Shown: positions 54,180-62,435 of the stretch, piece by piece
How the letters are laid out: the number at the start of each line of letters is the position of its first letter
How positions within the stretch are numbered: the stretch's first letter is position 1
From: JAGOCV01 sp049445855
GTDB taxonomy: Bacteria; Pseudomonadota; Gammaproteobacteria; Burkholderiales; Burkholderiaceae_C
Direction: 5' to 3'
Length of the DNA stretch: 64,000 bases
Assembly (NCBI RefSeq): GCF_049445855.1
Contig: NZ_JBMSDV010000006.1
Coordinates: 186,001 to 250,000 of the forward strand
Translations under genes and position numbers: made by a program
Notes under the pieces: model-generated
What the model was told of the DNA's origin: nothing
Database searches by the model: none
Seen by the model: only the letters and a program-made list of their open reading frames with translations

Positions 54180-55016
54180 TCAAAGCGGCAACAGCTTCGT
54201 CGCCACGGGTGCATGCCCGTGGTTGAGCGGGCCGTGGCCGCGCCCGGTCTGCACGTGGGCGCCTGCCTTGATGGCGGCGAGTACATAGGCACGGGCCCGC
54301 GCCACCGACTCGGGCAGCGAGAACCCCTGCGCCAGATGCGCGGCGATGGCGGACGACAGCGTGCAGCCCGTGCCATGCGTGTTCTCGCTGGGGATGCGCT
54401 GCGAGGTCAGGCGCAACGCGGAAGTGCCTGCCTGCGCCAGCACGTCGGTCACCTGCTGACCGGGAAGATGCCCGCCCTTGAGCAGGACGATCGGCGCGCC
54501 CATGGCCAGCAGTTCTGCAGCGGCCGCTTCGAGTTCTCCGGCATTGCCGATGGGGTGACCGAGCAGCAGCACGGCTTCGTCCAGATTCGGCGTGATGACG
54601 GTGGCGCGCGGGAACAGTTCCTTCACCAGCACGCTCACGGTCTCCTCGGCGATCAGCCGGTCGCCGCTGGTGGCGACCATCACCGGGTCGAGCACCACCT
54701 TTTCGATCCTGTACGTGTCGATGGCCCAAGCCACCACATGCACGATCTCGGGCGCATGCAGCATGCCGATCTTGATGGCATCCACGCCGATGTCCTCGAT
54801 GACGGCCGCGAGCTGCGCCTTCAAAAATTCCGCAGGCACACCGTGGATGCCCGTCACGCCCAGCGTGTTCTGCGCCGTGAGCGCGGTGATGGCCGTCATG
54901 CCGTAGCAGCCGAGCGCCGCGAAGGTCTTGAGGTCAGCCTGGATGCCCGCGCCGCCGCCCGAGTCGGAGCCTGCAATGGACAGGACACGGGCGTAGCGGG
55001 TCGTTGCTTTGGACAT
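54180..55016 (-). CDS. thiD: hydroxymethylpyrimidine (phosphate) kinase ThiD
   Basis: 278 residues from MSKATTRYARVLSIAGSDSG. Ribokinase fold: GSDSGGGAGIQADLKTF near residue 17, VVLDPVMVATSGDRL and NTHGTGCTLSSAIAAHLA near 225. Phosphorylates HMP to HMP-PP. The start could lie at 55043 or 55070; none has a ribosome site, and CATAAT sits 8 bases before 55070, which would suit a leaderless transcript. Convergent with cytX (6 bases) and divergent from thiO. Confidence 0.92.
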   Translation of the reverse strand: MSKATTRYARVLSIAGSDSGGGAGIQADLKTFAALGCYGMTAITALTAQNTLGVTGIHGVPAEFLKAQLAAVIEDIGVDAIKIGMLHAPEIVHVVAWAIDTYRIEKVVLDPVMVATSGDRLIAEETVSVLVKELFPRATVITPNLDEAVLLLGHPIGNAGELEAAAAELLAMGAPIVLLKGGHLPGQQVTDVLAQAGTSALRLTSQRIPSENTHGTGCTLSSAIAAHLAQGFSLPESVARARAYVLAAIKAGAHVQTGRGHGPLNHGHAPVATKLLPL

Positions 55017-55135
55017 GGCTTGGGGAATGGCTGCTGTGGCCATGGCGGCCGGGCTGGGTTCGGTGGGCATTGCAAAATTATGCGCGACGCGGGCCCGCGT
55101 GGCACGTTCGCAGTACGCCGCATGGCTTTCGATAC

Positions 55136-56263
55136 ATGACATCCTCCCCTCAACCCCATCGCACCGGCAGCGCTGCCCCCCAGTCTGCAGTCATCCTCGG
55201 CTCGGGCCTGATGGGCCGCCTGCTGGCCGTACAGCTCGCACGGCTGGACTGGCGTTGCGAGCTGCACGATGCCGCCGGCCCTGATGCGGACGGCGCCGCC
55301 GCGCGCGTGGCCGCCGCCATGCTGGCGCCGCTGGCCGAATCCGCCATCACCGAGCCGGTGGTCGTGCGCATGGGTGTCCACGCGCTGGGCCGGTGGCCCG
55401 AGTTGCTGGCACAACTTTCGCAGCCTGTGTTCTTCCAGCAGCAGGGCACGCTCGTCGTGTGGCACCGGCAGGACGCGCCCGAAGCCGCGCGCTTCCTGAG
55501 GCAGGTTGAAACGACCACCCGGGGCATCGACGGCCTCGCCGCCATCGAGCAGGCCGGAGCAGCGCGCATTGCCGCACTGGAGCCCTCGCTTGCCGGCCGC
55601 TTTCCGCAGGCGCTGTACTTGCCGGGCGAAGGACAGCTGGACAACCGCCAGTTGCTCGCGGCGCTGTTGCATGAGCTGCAGGCACTGAACGTGCCCATGC
55701 ACTGGAACAGCCCGAAGGAGACGGGTGACTTCCGCGCGGGCGAAGCGGGCCAGCCGCAGTGGGTCATCGACTGCCGCGGTTTGGGCGCGCGCAATGCCTG
55801 GCCGCACGCCAGAGGCGGCACGGCCTTGCGCGGTGTGCGTGGCGAAGTGGCGCGCGTGCATGCGCCCGAAGTGACGCTGTCGCGCCCGACACGCCTCATG
55901 CATCCGCGCTACCCGATCTACATCGCGCCGAAGGAAGATCACCTCTTCGTCATCGGCGCGACCGAAATCGAATCGGACGACATGTCGCCTGCCAGCGTGC
56001 GCTCCACACTGGAATTGCTGAGCGCGGCCTACACCGTGCACAGCGGCTTTGCCGAAGCGCGTATCCTCGAAGTCGCGACGCAATGCCGCCCGGCCCTGCC
56101 CGACAACCTGCCCGCCATCCACCAGAGCGCGCCGGGCGTGCTGCACATCAACGGGCTGTATCGCCACGGCTTCATGATCGCGCCCACGATGCTCGACGCC
56201 GCGCTGCCCCTGCTGACCCATGGTGACGACACCGTCGCCAGACAGTTCGACCTGCTGAAATGA
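55136..56263 (+). CDS. thiO: glycine oxidase ThiO
   Basis: 375 residues, DAO fold: AVILGSGLMGRLLAVQLARLDW near residue 18 binds FAD; AAMLAPLAESAITEPVVVRMG; C-terminal LHINGLYRHGFMIAP. Makes dehydroglycine for the thiazole ring. Start after the divergent thiD promoter gap; overlaps thiS by four bases. Confidence 0.93.
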   Translation: MTSSPQPHRTGSAAPQSAVILGSGLMGRLLAVQLARLDWRCELHDAAGPDADGAAARVAAAMLAPLAESAITEPVVVRMGVHALGRWPELLAQLSQPVFFQQQGTLVVWHRQDAPEAARFLRQVETTTRGIDGLAAIEQAGAARIAALEPSLAGRFPQALYLPGEGQLDNRQLLAALLHELQALNVPMHWNSPKETGDFRAGEAGQPQWVIDCRGLGARNAWPHARGGTALRGVRGEVARVHAPEVTLSRPTRLMHPRYPIYIAPKEDHLFVIGATEIESDDMSPASVRSTLELLSAAYTVHSGFAEARILEVATQCRPALPDNLPAIHQSAPGVLHINGLYRHGFMIAPTMLDAALPLLTHGDDTVARQFDLLK

Positions 56264-56469
56264 AAGTACTGATCAACAACGCCGCACACGAGCTGCCCGA
56301 CGGAGCCATGCTGGCCGACGCGGTGGACGCCGCCGTCGCCACACTGCAACTGCAGCCGCCCTTCGCCGCCGCCGTGAACCAGCAGTTCGTGCCACGCGCC
56401 CGCTATGCAGCGCAGCCGCTGGCCGAAAACGACCGCATCGAGATCATCTCGCCGGTGACAGGCGGTTGA
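56260..56469 (+). CDS. thiS: sulfur carrier protein ThiS
   Basis: 69 residues, ubiquitin fold, ending in PVTGG; the terminal Gly carries the thiocarboxylate used by ThiG. ELPDGAMLADAVDAA near the N-terminus and ENDRIEIISPVTGG are typical. thiF, needed for adenylation, is not in the window. Confidence 0.95.
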   Translation: MKVLINNAAHELPDGAMLADAVDAAVATLQLQPPFAAAVNQQFVPRARYAAQPLAENDRIEIISPVTGG

Positions 56470-56491
56470 GAAGCGAGCCGGAGACAACACC

Positions 56492-57283
56492 ATGACCCGA
56501 GACACACTCACCCTCTACGGCGAAACCTTCCAGAGCCGCCTGCTGCTGGGCACGTCGCGCTACCCGTCGCCCGCCGTCCTCGAAGCGGCAGTGGCCATCG
56601 CCAGGCCCGCGATGGTCACCGCCTCGCTGCGCCGACAGAGCGCCACCGGCGCAGAAGCCGGCCAGGCCTTCTGGCAGATGCTCAAGCGCCTGGGCGTGCC
56701 CGTGCTGCCCAACACCGCGGGTTGCCACAGCGTGCAGGAAGCCGTGACCACCGCGCAGATGGCGCGCGAAGTCTTCGAGACCGACTGGATCAAGCTCGAA
56801 CTCATCGGCGACGACTACACGCTGCAGCCCGACACGCTCAACCTCGTGGACGCCGCAAGCCAGCTCATCAAGGACGGGTTCAAGGTGCTGCCGTATTGCA
56901 CCGAAGACCTGGTGCTCTGCCGCCGTCTGGTGGACATCGGCTGCCAGGCCGTCATGCCCTGGGCCGCGCCCATCGGCACCGGCAAGGGCGCGATCAACCC
57001 GTATGCCATGCGCACGCTGCGTGAACGCATCGAGGTGCCGCTCATCGTGGATGCCGGCCTCGGCCTGCCCTCGCACGCCTGCGAGGTGATGGAGTGGGGC
57101 TACGACGCCGTGCTGCTCAACACCGCCGTTGCGCTCTCGCAGGACCCGGTGAAGATGGCTGGCGCGTTCGCCAGCGCCGTGCAGGCCGGGCGCGACGCGT
57201 TCATCGCCGGTGCGATGGCCGAGCAGCAGGCCGCACAGCCCAGCACCCCCGTGCTCGGCACGCCGTTCTGGCATGGCGCCTGA
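56492..57283 (+). CDS. thiG: thiazole synthase ThiG
   Basis: 263 residues, TIM barrel. FQSRLLLGTSRYPSP, LPNTAGCHSVQEAVTTAQMARE, WIKLELIGDDYTLQPD (contains the Schiff-base Lys), PWAAPIGTGKGAINPYAM and GYDAVLLNTAVALS. Joins DXP, ThiS-COSH and dehydroglycine. 22 bases after thiS. Confidence 0.96.
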   Translation: MTRDTLTLYGETFQSRLLLGTSRYPSPAVLEAAVAIARPAMVTASLRRQSATGAEAGQAFWQMLKRLGVPVLPNTAGCHSVQEAVTTAQMAREVFETDWIKLELIGDDYTLQPDTLNLVDAASQLIKDGFKVLPYCTEDLVLCRRLVDIGCQAVMPWAAPIGTGKGAINPYAMRTLRERIEVPLIVDAGLGLPSHACEVMEWGYDAVLLNTAVALSQDPVKMAGAFASAVQAGRDAFIAGAMAEQQAAQPSTPVLGTPFWHGA

Positions 57284-57300
57284 ATCGAGAGACAACACAC

Positions 57301-58137
57301 ATGAACTCCACCCCACAGCGCCCTGCCCTGCAACCGGAGACGTGGCACGCCGCACGTGCCATCTGCGAGGCGCGTGGCTTCATTCCGGCCGATGCCGACT
57401 GCCTGGCCGATGCATGGCAACGCCAGACCGAACGTACCGGCCACTTCGACCCCGAGGCCTGGCCCGAAGACCCCGCCGACTTCGGCCTGCTCCCCTGGCC
57501 GCGCAGCAATGCCTTCGCGCCTTGCCCGAAGGCGCTGGGCTTGTACGCCGTACTGCCCGACGCGGCATGGGTCGGCCGCATGGCACGTGCAGGCGTGCCC
57601 ACGGTGCAGTTGCGCTTCAAGTCCGATGACCGCGCCGCCGTCGTGCGCGAGGTACGCGCCGCCGTCGAAGCGGTGAAGGGCACCGGGTCGCTGCTCTTCA
57701 TCAACGACCACTGGCAGGACGCCATCGATGCCGGGGCCTACGGCGTGCACCTCGGGCAGGAGGACATGGACGTGGCCGATCTCCCCGCGATCCGCGCAGC
57801 CGGCTTGCGGCTGGGCCTGTCCACCCATGGTTATGCGGAAATGTGCCGCGTAGACGCGGTGAGCCCGAGCTACGTGGCCATGGGTGCCGTGTTCCCCACC
57901 ACGCTCAAGGCCATGCCGACAGCACCGCAGGGACTCGAGCGGCTGTACGCGTATGCGAAGCTCATGAGCAACCATTCGCTCGTCGCCATCGGCGGCATCG
58001 ACGCGACGCGCATCCCGGACGTCATGAAAAGCGGCGTGGGCAGCATTGCCGTGGTGCGCGCCATCACGGGCGAGGCAGACCCGGAGGCTGCTGCCGCGCG
58101 GCTCACCGCCTTGATGAAGGCACCGCCCTCTCGGTAA
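57301..58137 (+). CDS. thiE: thiamine phosphate synthase ThiE
   Basis: 278 residues, TIM barrel core from about residue 78 (GLYAVLPDAAWVGRMARAGVPTVQLR; LFINDHWQDAIDAGAYGVHLGQED; MGAVFPTTLK; IGGIDATRI). The first 75 residues are an extra domain common in Burkholderiales ThiE. Couples HMP-PP and thiazole phosphate; last gene of the thi operon. Confidence 0.94.
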   Translation: MNSTPQRPALQPETWHAARAICEARGFIPADADCLADAWQRQTERTGHFDPEAWPEDPADFGLLPWPRSNAFAPCPKALGLYAVLPDAAWVGRMARAGVPTVQLRFKSDDRAAVVREVRAAVEAVKGTGSLLFINDHWQDAIDAGAYGVHLGQEDMDVADLPAIRAAGLRLGLSTHGYAEMCRVDAVSPSYVAMGAVFPTTLKAMPTAPQGLERLYAYAKLMSNHSLVAIGGIDATRIPDVMKSGVGSIAVVRAITGEADPEAAAARLTALMKAPPSR

Positions 58138-58241
58138 CGTTTTCTCACCATTCGGCCGGAATCGCTGCATCCAGATGGCTGCGCCGTGGGTAGTACAGGC
58201 AGGCAGCGCATGGTGCCTGCCCCAATCCACGTGAGGAACGA

Positions 58242-58790
58242 ATGATGAAGAAGACTTGTGCCACCCTGAGTGCCATCGCCGCTGTCGCGGTCCTGGCCGG
58301 CTGTGCGTCCGGCCCGATGATGGGCTCGAAACCCTTCTCGCAGGCCGACCTGCCCGGCCCCATCCAGGTGCCCTCGGGCAACCGCGTTGCATGGGAAACC
58401 GTGGGCGCAGGCGACATCACGTATGAATGCAAGGACAACGCGGGCAAGGTCGAGTGGGTGTTCGCCGGCCCGAATGCGGTGCTGACCGACCGCGCCGGCA
58501 AGACCGTCGGCAAGTACTACGGCCCGCCGGCCACCTGGGAAGCGAACGACGGCTCCAAGGTCACCGCCACGCAACTGGCCGTGGCACCCGCCGGCGCAGG
58601 CAACCTGCCCTACCAGCTCGTGAAGGCCAACCCCGCCATGGGTTCGGGCGCGATGACGGGTGTCACCTACATCCAGCGCGTCGCACTGAAGGGCGGCGTC
58701 GCACCGGACATGCCGTGCAACGCCATGACGCGTGGTCAGAAGACCACCGTGAAGTACCAGGCCGACTACATCTTCTGGAAGGCCGCATAA
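58242..58790 (+). CDS. DUF3455 lipoprotein
   Basis: 182 residues; lipobox VLAGC gives a lipid-anchored Cys near 21. VPSGNRVAWETVGAGDITYECK and GKYYGPPATWEANDGSKV match DUF3455. Function unknown. It precedes the ECF sigma gene by 51 bases and could belong to its regulon. Confidence 0.85.
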   Translation: MMKKTCATLSAIAAVAVLAGCASGPMMGSKPFSQADLPGPIQVPSGNRVAWETVGAGDITYECKDNAGKVEWVFAGPNAVLTDRAGKTVGKYYGPPATWEANDGSKVTATQLAVAPAGAGNLPYQLVKANPAMGSGAMTGVTYIQRVALKGGVAPDMPCNAMTRGQKTTVKYQADYIFWKAA

Positions 58791-58841
58791 AACGCGGCGA
58801 CGCCGGAGGGCCGGGGCAGCGCGGGCGCTTATGATGCCGCG

Positions 58842-59414
58842 ATGCCTCCAGCCCCCAACGCCGGTTTCGACCACGCCGCAGCCCTCGCGGGTTGCGCGCG
58901 CGGCGACCATGCAGCGCTGGCGGCCATCTACCGTCACGAATCGCGCTTCCTGCTGGGCGTGGCCGTGCGCATCGTGCGAGAGAAAGCGGCAGCCGAAGAC
59001 GTGCTGCACGATGCTTTCGTCCGCATCTGGAGCAGCGCGTCGACATTCGATGCGTCGCTCGGCTCCGCGCGCGGATGGATCTACAGTGTCGTGCGCCACG
59101 CCGCACTGAACCAGGTGCGCAATGGCGCACGTGAAGTCAGCCTGGACGAGGAAGCCACCGAAGCCGTCGAAGCAGAACAAGCCATGCAAGCCCACCGTGA
59201 TGCCCAACCCGCCTTCGAGCTGCGCGCCGACTGGGGCCGGCTCGAACGCTGCCTGGACGCGTTGCCCGCCGAGCGGCGCGACTGCATCCTCCACGCCTAT
59301 GTAGACGGCTGCTCGCATGGAGAAATCGCCCAGCGCACCGGCCACCCGCTGGGCACCGTGAAAGCCTGGCTGCAACGTGCGATGGTCTCGCTGCGCCAGT
59401 GCATGTCGTCATGA
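58842..59414 (+). CDS. ECF-type RNA polymerase sigma factor
   Basis: 190 residues. Region 2 around RHESRFLLGVAVRIVREKAAAEDVLHDAFVRIW (about 28-63) and region 4 around ILHAYVDGCSHGEIAQRTG with PLGTVKAWLQRAM. Co-transcribed with the next gene, an anti-sigma factor (four-base overlap). Probably released by envelope or oxidative stress; the target promoters are unknown. Confidence 0.93.
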   Translation: MPPAPNAGFDHAAALAGCARGDHAALAAIYRHESRFLLGVAVRIVREKAAAEDVLHDAFVRIWSSASTFDASLGSARGWIYSVVRHAALNQVRNGAREVSLDEEATEAVEAEQAMQAHRDAQPAFELRADWGRLERCLDALPAERRDCILHAYVDGCSHGEIAQRTGHPLGTVKAWLQRAMVSLRQCMSS

Positions 59415-60160
59415 ATACGCCTGTCCACCCATCGCCCGGCAACATCGACCCCGAGGTCGATCGGGTCGCCGGCGAATACGTGCTCGGCACCCTCTCCGCG
59501 CACGCGCGGCAAGCCGTGGAAGCACGCCTGCCCCATGAGCCTGCCCTGCGCGCCGCAGTCGCCACATGGGAAGAACGCCTGCTGCCTTTGACGTCCATTG
59601 CCGAGCCCGTCGAACCCGGCGTGGGGCTCTGGCAGCGCATCGAAAAAAGTGTGGCCGCGCTGATGCCTGCGGGTGCTGCGAAAGCAGGCACTGCCGGTAC
59701 ATGGCGGGACTGGTGGAGCAGCCTCAACTTCTGGCGCTACGCCGCAGTCGGCGGCTATGCGCTCGCGGCCGTGCTGGCCGCCGTGGGCCTGCAACGCACC
59801 GCGCCGGTGAGCGGCACGCAGTATCTGGTAGTGCTCGTCGCGCCGCAGGACAAGACGCCGGGGTGGGTGGTTCAAGCCGGTGCCGGCAACGAGCCCCTTT
59901 CCCTCGTGCCGCTGGGCACCACCCCCGTGCCACCCGACAAGTCGCTGCAGTTCTGGACCAAGGGCGAACAATGGAGCGGGCCGATGTCGCTCGGCCTCGT
60001 CGCGCCGGGCCAGACGTTCAAGGTGCCGCTGGACCGGCTGCCACCGCTGGAAAACAACCAGCTTTTCGAACTCACCCTCGAACCCGCGCAGGGCTCGCCG
60101 CTCAACAGGCCCACAGGTCCCATCCTGTTCATCGGGCGCGCGGTCAAGGTGCAGAGCTGA
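59411..60160 (+). CDS. RskA-type transmembrane anti-sigma factor
   Basis: 249 residues. N-terminal anti-sigma domain (AGEYVLGTLSAHARQAVEARL), one transmembrane helix near 112-132 (YAAVGGYALAAVLAAVGLQ) and a periplasmic RskA-like domain (TPGWVVQAGAGNEPLSLVPLG, FWTKGEQW, LGLVAPGQTFKVPL). There is no Zn HxxxCxxC motif. Start at the ATGA overlap. Confidence 0.9.
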   Translation: MNTPVHPSPGNIDPEVDRVAGEYVLGTLSAHARQAVEARLPHEPALRAAVATWEERLLPLTSIAEPVEPGVGLWQRIEKSVAALMPAGAAKAGTAGTWRDWWSSLNFWRYAAVGGYALAAVLAAVGLQRTAPVSGTQYLVVLVAPQDKTPGWVVQAGAGNEPLSLVPLGTTPVPPDKSLQFWTKGEQWSGPMSLGLVAPGQTFKVPLDRLPPLENNQLFELTLEPAQGSPLNRPTGPILFIGRAVKVQS

Positions 60161-60193
60161 TCAGGCGGCTTCCGGAGGCCTGGAAAATCAGGC

Positions 60194-60199
60194 TATAAT
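60194..60199 (+). promoter_or_regulatory. -10 box of the tRNA-Asn promoter
   Basis: A perfect TATAAT 12 bases ahead of the tRNA; the -35 (TTCCGG at 60170) is weak. Confidence 0.5.
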
Positions 60200-60211
60200 C
60201 TGAGGCTCCAT

Positions 60212-60287
60212 TCCCCGATAGCTCAGTCGGTAGAGCGCCGGACTGTTAATCCGTAGGTCCCTGGTTCGAGCCCAGGTCGGGGAGCCA
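60212..60287 (+). tRNA. tRNA-Asn (anticodon GTT)
   Basis: 76 nt: acceptor TCCCCGA/TCGGGGA, D-arm GCTC/GAGC, anticodon stem CCGGA/TCCGT with loop CTGTTAA (GTT), T-arm CCTGG/CCAGG with TTCGAGC, discriminator G, encoded CCA. Its 3' end is the attachment site for the island that follows. Confidence 0.97.
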
Positions 60288-60289
60288 AA
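60248..60289 (+). repeat. left attachment repeat (inside tRNA-Asn 3' end)
   Basis: 42 bases from AATCCGTAGG through the encoded CCA plus two A, identical to 62380-62421; one mismatch further left (T/C at 60247) is followed by CTGT in both copies. Confidence 0.92.
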
Positions 60290-60309
60290 CGAGGCCGCAT
60301 GGCCACTGG

Positions 60310-60343
60310 AAAGCCCGCTATTTTTTCGATAGCGGGCTTTTTT
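60310..60343 (+). terminator. Rho-independent terminator after tRNA-Asn
   Basis: 12-bp stem AAAGCCCGCTAT/ATAGCGGGCTTT, loop TTTTTCG, trailing T6. Lies in the island, so it replaces the original terminator now at 62436. Confidence 0.9.
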
Positions 60344-60408
60344 CCTTATTGGGCGCTTATTTGGCAATTGCCTAATATCCAGTACTCTCTAAACCAAGGA
60401 GGAGTTCA

Positions 60409-61086
60409 ATGGACAAAGCGACGATAGAACAACGGCTTAATGCGCTTGAGGCAACCGGCAAGGCGGTCCTTGCGACGAAACGCCAAGATCGCGCATATGG
60501 CAGCGTCATATACATCAACGGTGGTTTGATGCATGGGTTTCGCGCTGGAGTGCTTTCTTTCCTCTCCAGCGTTTTTGGAGCGGAGCACTCATACGTTAAG
60601 GAATTCGAGACCCACACGCGAAACGATCTCGGTTCGTCCATCGACAGCGGCCTCGCAATCCTTGCGCAAGTCCGTGATGAGATTCAGGCAGGGTGGGCCC
60701 TGTCATACCGATCGCTCGTCGCCGCCGACATCTGTGGCGATTTTCTCGATATGGCTGACGCCCTCTTGGAAGCAGGCTTTAAAGATGCGGCGGCAGTCAT
60801 GATCGGCAGCGTGTTGGAAGAACACCTTCGCACGCTGTGCCGCCGTCGCGGCATAGACTTGCAATTCATCAACGGTGCTGGCCGAGCAGTAGCGAAAAAG
60901 GCAGAAGCGATGAATGTTGATCTGCACAAAGCCTCGGCGTACAACATGCAGGATCAAAAGTCAGTGACGAGTTGGCTTGATCTGAGAAACAACGCCGCTC
61001 ACGGGCATTACGCGGAATACAAAAAGGAGCAGGTCGACCTCATGCGAGCCGGGGTTGCGCTATTCATTTCGCGAGTCCCTACGTAG
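60409..61086 (+). CDS. HEPN-like protein of the island, 225 aa
   Basis: No firm family. The C-terminal 125 residues (about 100-225) are all-helical in appearance and carry RNNAAH at 193-198, the R-x4-H motif of HEPN nucleases, in the setting WLDLRNNAAHGHY common to DUF4145/abortive-infection-type HEPN proteins. The first 95 residues are of mixed type. GGAGG 6 bases before the ATG is a strong ribosome site. No signal peptide or transmembrane helix. Function as an RNase or defence protein is inference. Confidence 0.7.
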   Translation: MDKATIEQRLNALEATGKAVLATKRQDRAYGSVIYINGGLMHGFRAGVLSFLSSVFGAEHSYVKEFETHTRNDLGSSIDSGLAILAQVRDEIQAGWALSYRSLVAADICGDFLDMADALLEAGFKDAAAVMIGSVLEEHLRTLCRRRGIDLQFINGAGRAVAKKAEAMNVDLHKASAYNMQDQKSVTSWLDLRNNAAHGHYAEYKKEQVDLMRAGVALFISRVPT

Positions 61087-61087
61087 C

Positions 61088-61761
61088 ATGTGCAACCGAT
61101 ACGAGACCACCCGCAGAGAGCGCCTAGACAGCATCTTTCCTGGCTATGCCTACATCGGCGGCGACTACCCGCAGCGCATTGGGCCGCGGCGCGGCCGCCT
61201 GCTCAATGACCCCGAGCGCAAATACGGCACGATGGTCTACTGGCTGGACATGTTCGTGCGCCACTGCGACGAGCGAGTCAAGTCCACATCCACGGTCAAG
61301 GGCTTCAAGATGGCGCAGCGCACCCGCGACGACTACGCCGGTGCCATTGGCACCGATGACAAAGACACCCCACTGCGGATCTACTTCGGCAAGGGCCTCA
61401 CGCCAACCCAAGTGACGGCGGCCATGGTCCAGAAGTTCCTGGACATCAACGCACAGGCCGGCCGCACGCGGCGCGCCAACATCGAACGCGCCACCCTCTC
61501 GGCGTGCTTCGGCTGGCTGCTGCGGACGGGCTCAGTGCCTGGCCTGCAGCTCAACCCGTGCCTGAAAGGTGCCGGCGTCAAGCGCAACCCCGGTTCCGGG
61601 ACCTGAAGGGCAAGGGAGCGACCGACATGTACTACATCGCCAAGGAGCCGATTGAGACGATCCAGCAGCTGTGCGGGCACGCCAGCAAGACCACCACTGA
61701 GATCTACATCAAGCAGCGCTGGCGCGAGACCGTTACCGCGAACTCTCTCGCGCTGGCATGA
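61088..61761 (+). pseudogene. tyrosine recombinase (phage integrase), internally deleted
   Basis: Reading frame 1 (61088-61606) has the N-terminal core-binding domain: YWLDMFVRHCDERV, MAQRTRDDYAGAIG, RANIERATLSACFGWLL. It stops at 61604. Another frame then gives RFRDLKGKGATDMY and IQQLCGHASKTTTEIYIKQRW to 61761, the usual integrase C-terminus with nucleophilic Tyr. The middle, with the first catalytic Arg and Lys, is missing; HxxR is changed to RDLK. The first eight residues (MCNRYETT) resemble the start of SRAP/YedK proteins. Confidence 0.85.
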
Positions 61762-62264
61762 AAAAGGCCAACCGGCAGTACTTGGCTGACCGCGCGGCCC
61801 TTTTGGCGCGCGATCTCAACGAGGTGCTGCACATGCTCGAGGGGCGAAACGAAGTCCTCCTCGCTCGCCCAGCGCTTTACCGGAAGGACGACATCGTGGA
61901 AGGCCTGCTCAAGGCTTGTCTCGTGATGTATGCCCGGAATTTCCTGGCCAACGAGAGCTTGGGCGAACCCTACGGCACGATTCACTGGGACGATTTGCCC
62001 TGCAGCAAGGATCGGGAGCTTCGAGCACTGCATGACAGCGTGGTCCTGATCCGCCATGACTTGGTGGCACACGCACCAGTCACGCACCACCGATCGGAGG
62101 TTTTGCAGAGCGACGCCGGTGGCGTGGTTCGGGAGTCCAAGATCCCGTGGATCGGCCTGAGCTTTGACATCATCGAGTTCCACAAACTGGTCCTTCAGGT
62201 GCGCAATGCAGCGTCCGCGCTGTCCCAGCGCATTGATGCCAAATATCCAGTACCGAAGGCTTGA
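61758..62264 (+). CDS. HEPN-like protein of the island, 168 aa
   Basis: No family recognised. The protein is mostly helical with RHDLVAH at 99-105, an R-x5-H motif in the LHDSVVLIRHDLVAH context, plus a His-rich turn PVTHH. Its ATG overlaps the recombinase remnant stop by four bases, so it may be co-transcribed with the upstream HEPN-like gene. Any nuclease or toxin role is inference from the motif. Confidence 0.6.
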   Translation: MKKANRQYLADRAALLARDLNEVLHMLEGRNEVLLARPALYRKDDIVEGLLKACLVMYARNFLANESLGEPYGTIHWDDLPCSKDRELRALHDSVVLIRHDLVAHAPVTHHRSEVLQSDAGGVVRESKIPWIGLSFDIIEFHKLVLQVRNAASALSQRIDAKYPVPKA

Positions 62265-62379
62265 AACCCGCATGGTTGCTAGGTCGGTTTGCGCCAACGC
62301 CGCCTAAAATTTTGGGCATCGTTCCCCATGAAACCTTGCAGTGGCGCCGCTTTCCAGCCTGTTCGGACCGTGGCCTGTC

Positions 62380-62421
62380 AATCCGTAGGTCCCTGGTTCG
62401 AGCCCAGGTCGGGGAGCCAAA
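62380..62421 (+). repeat. right attachment repeat (copy of tRNA-Asn 3' end)
   Basis: Identical to 60248-60289. No D-arm or 5' acceptor precedes it, so it is not a tRNA gene but the island's far boundary. Confidence 0.92.
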
Positions 62422-62435
62422 ACAAGAAATGGACA

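Larger units (their letters stand above)
60248..62421 (+). mobile_element. degenerate genomic island in tRNA-Asn
   Basis: About 2.1 kb bounded by a 42-bp direct repeat of the tRNA 3' end. It contains a terminator, a HEPN-like gene, a broken tyrosine recombinase and a second HEPN-like gene, all plus strand. The part around 60361-61080 is visibly richer in A/T than the neighbours. The integrase is not functional, so the element is fixed unless helped in trans. Size suggests the remnant of a once larger element. Confidence 0.85.

Noticed and set aside
62345..62421. Possible second tRNA-Asn
   Set aside because: Only the 3' 42 bases match; no acceptor 5' strand or D-arm is present, so it is an attachment-site copy.
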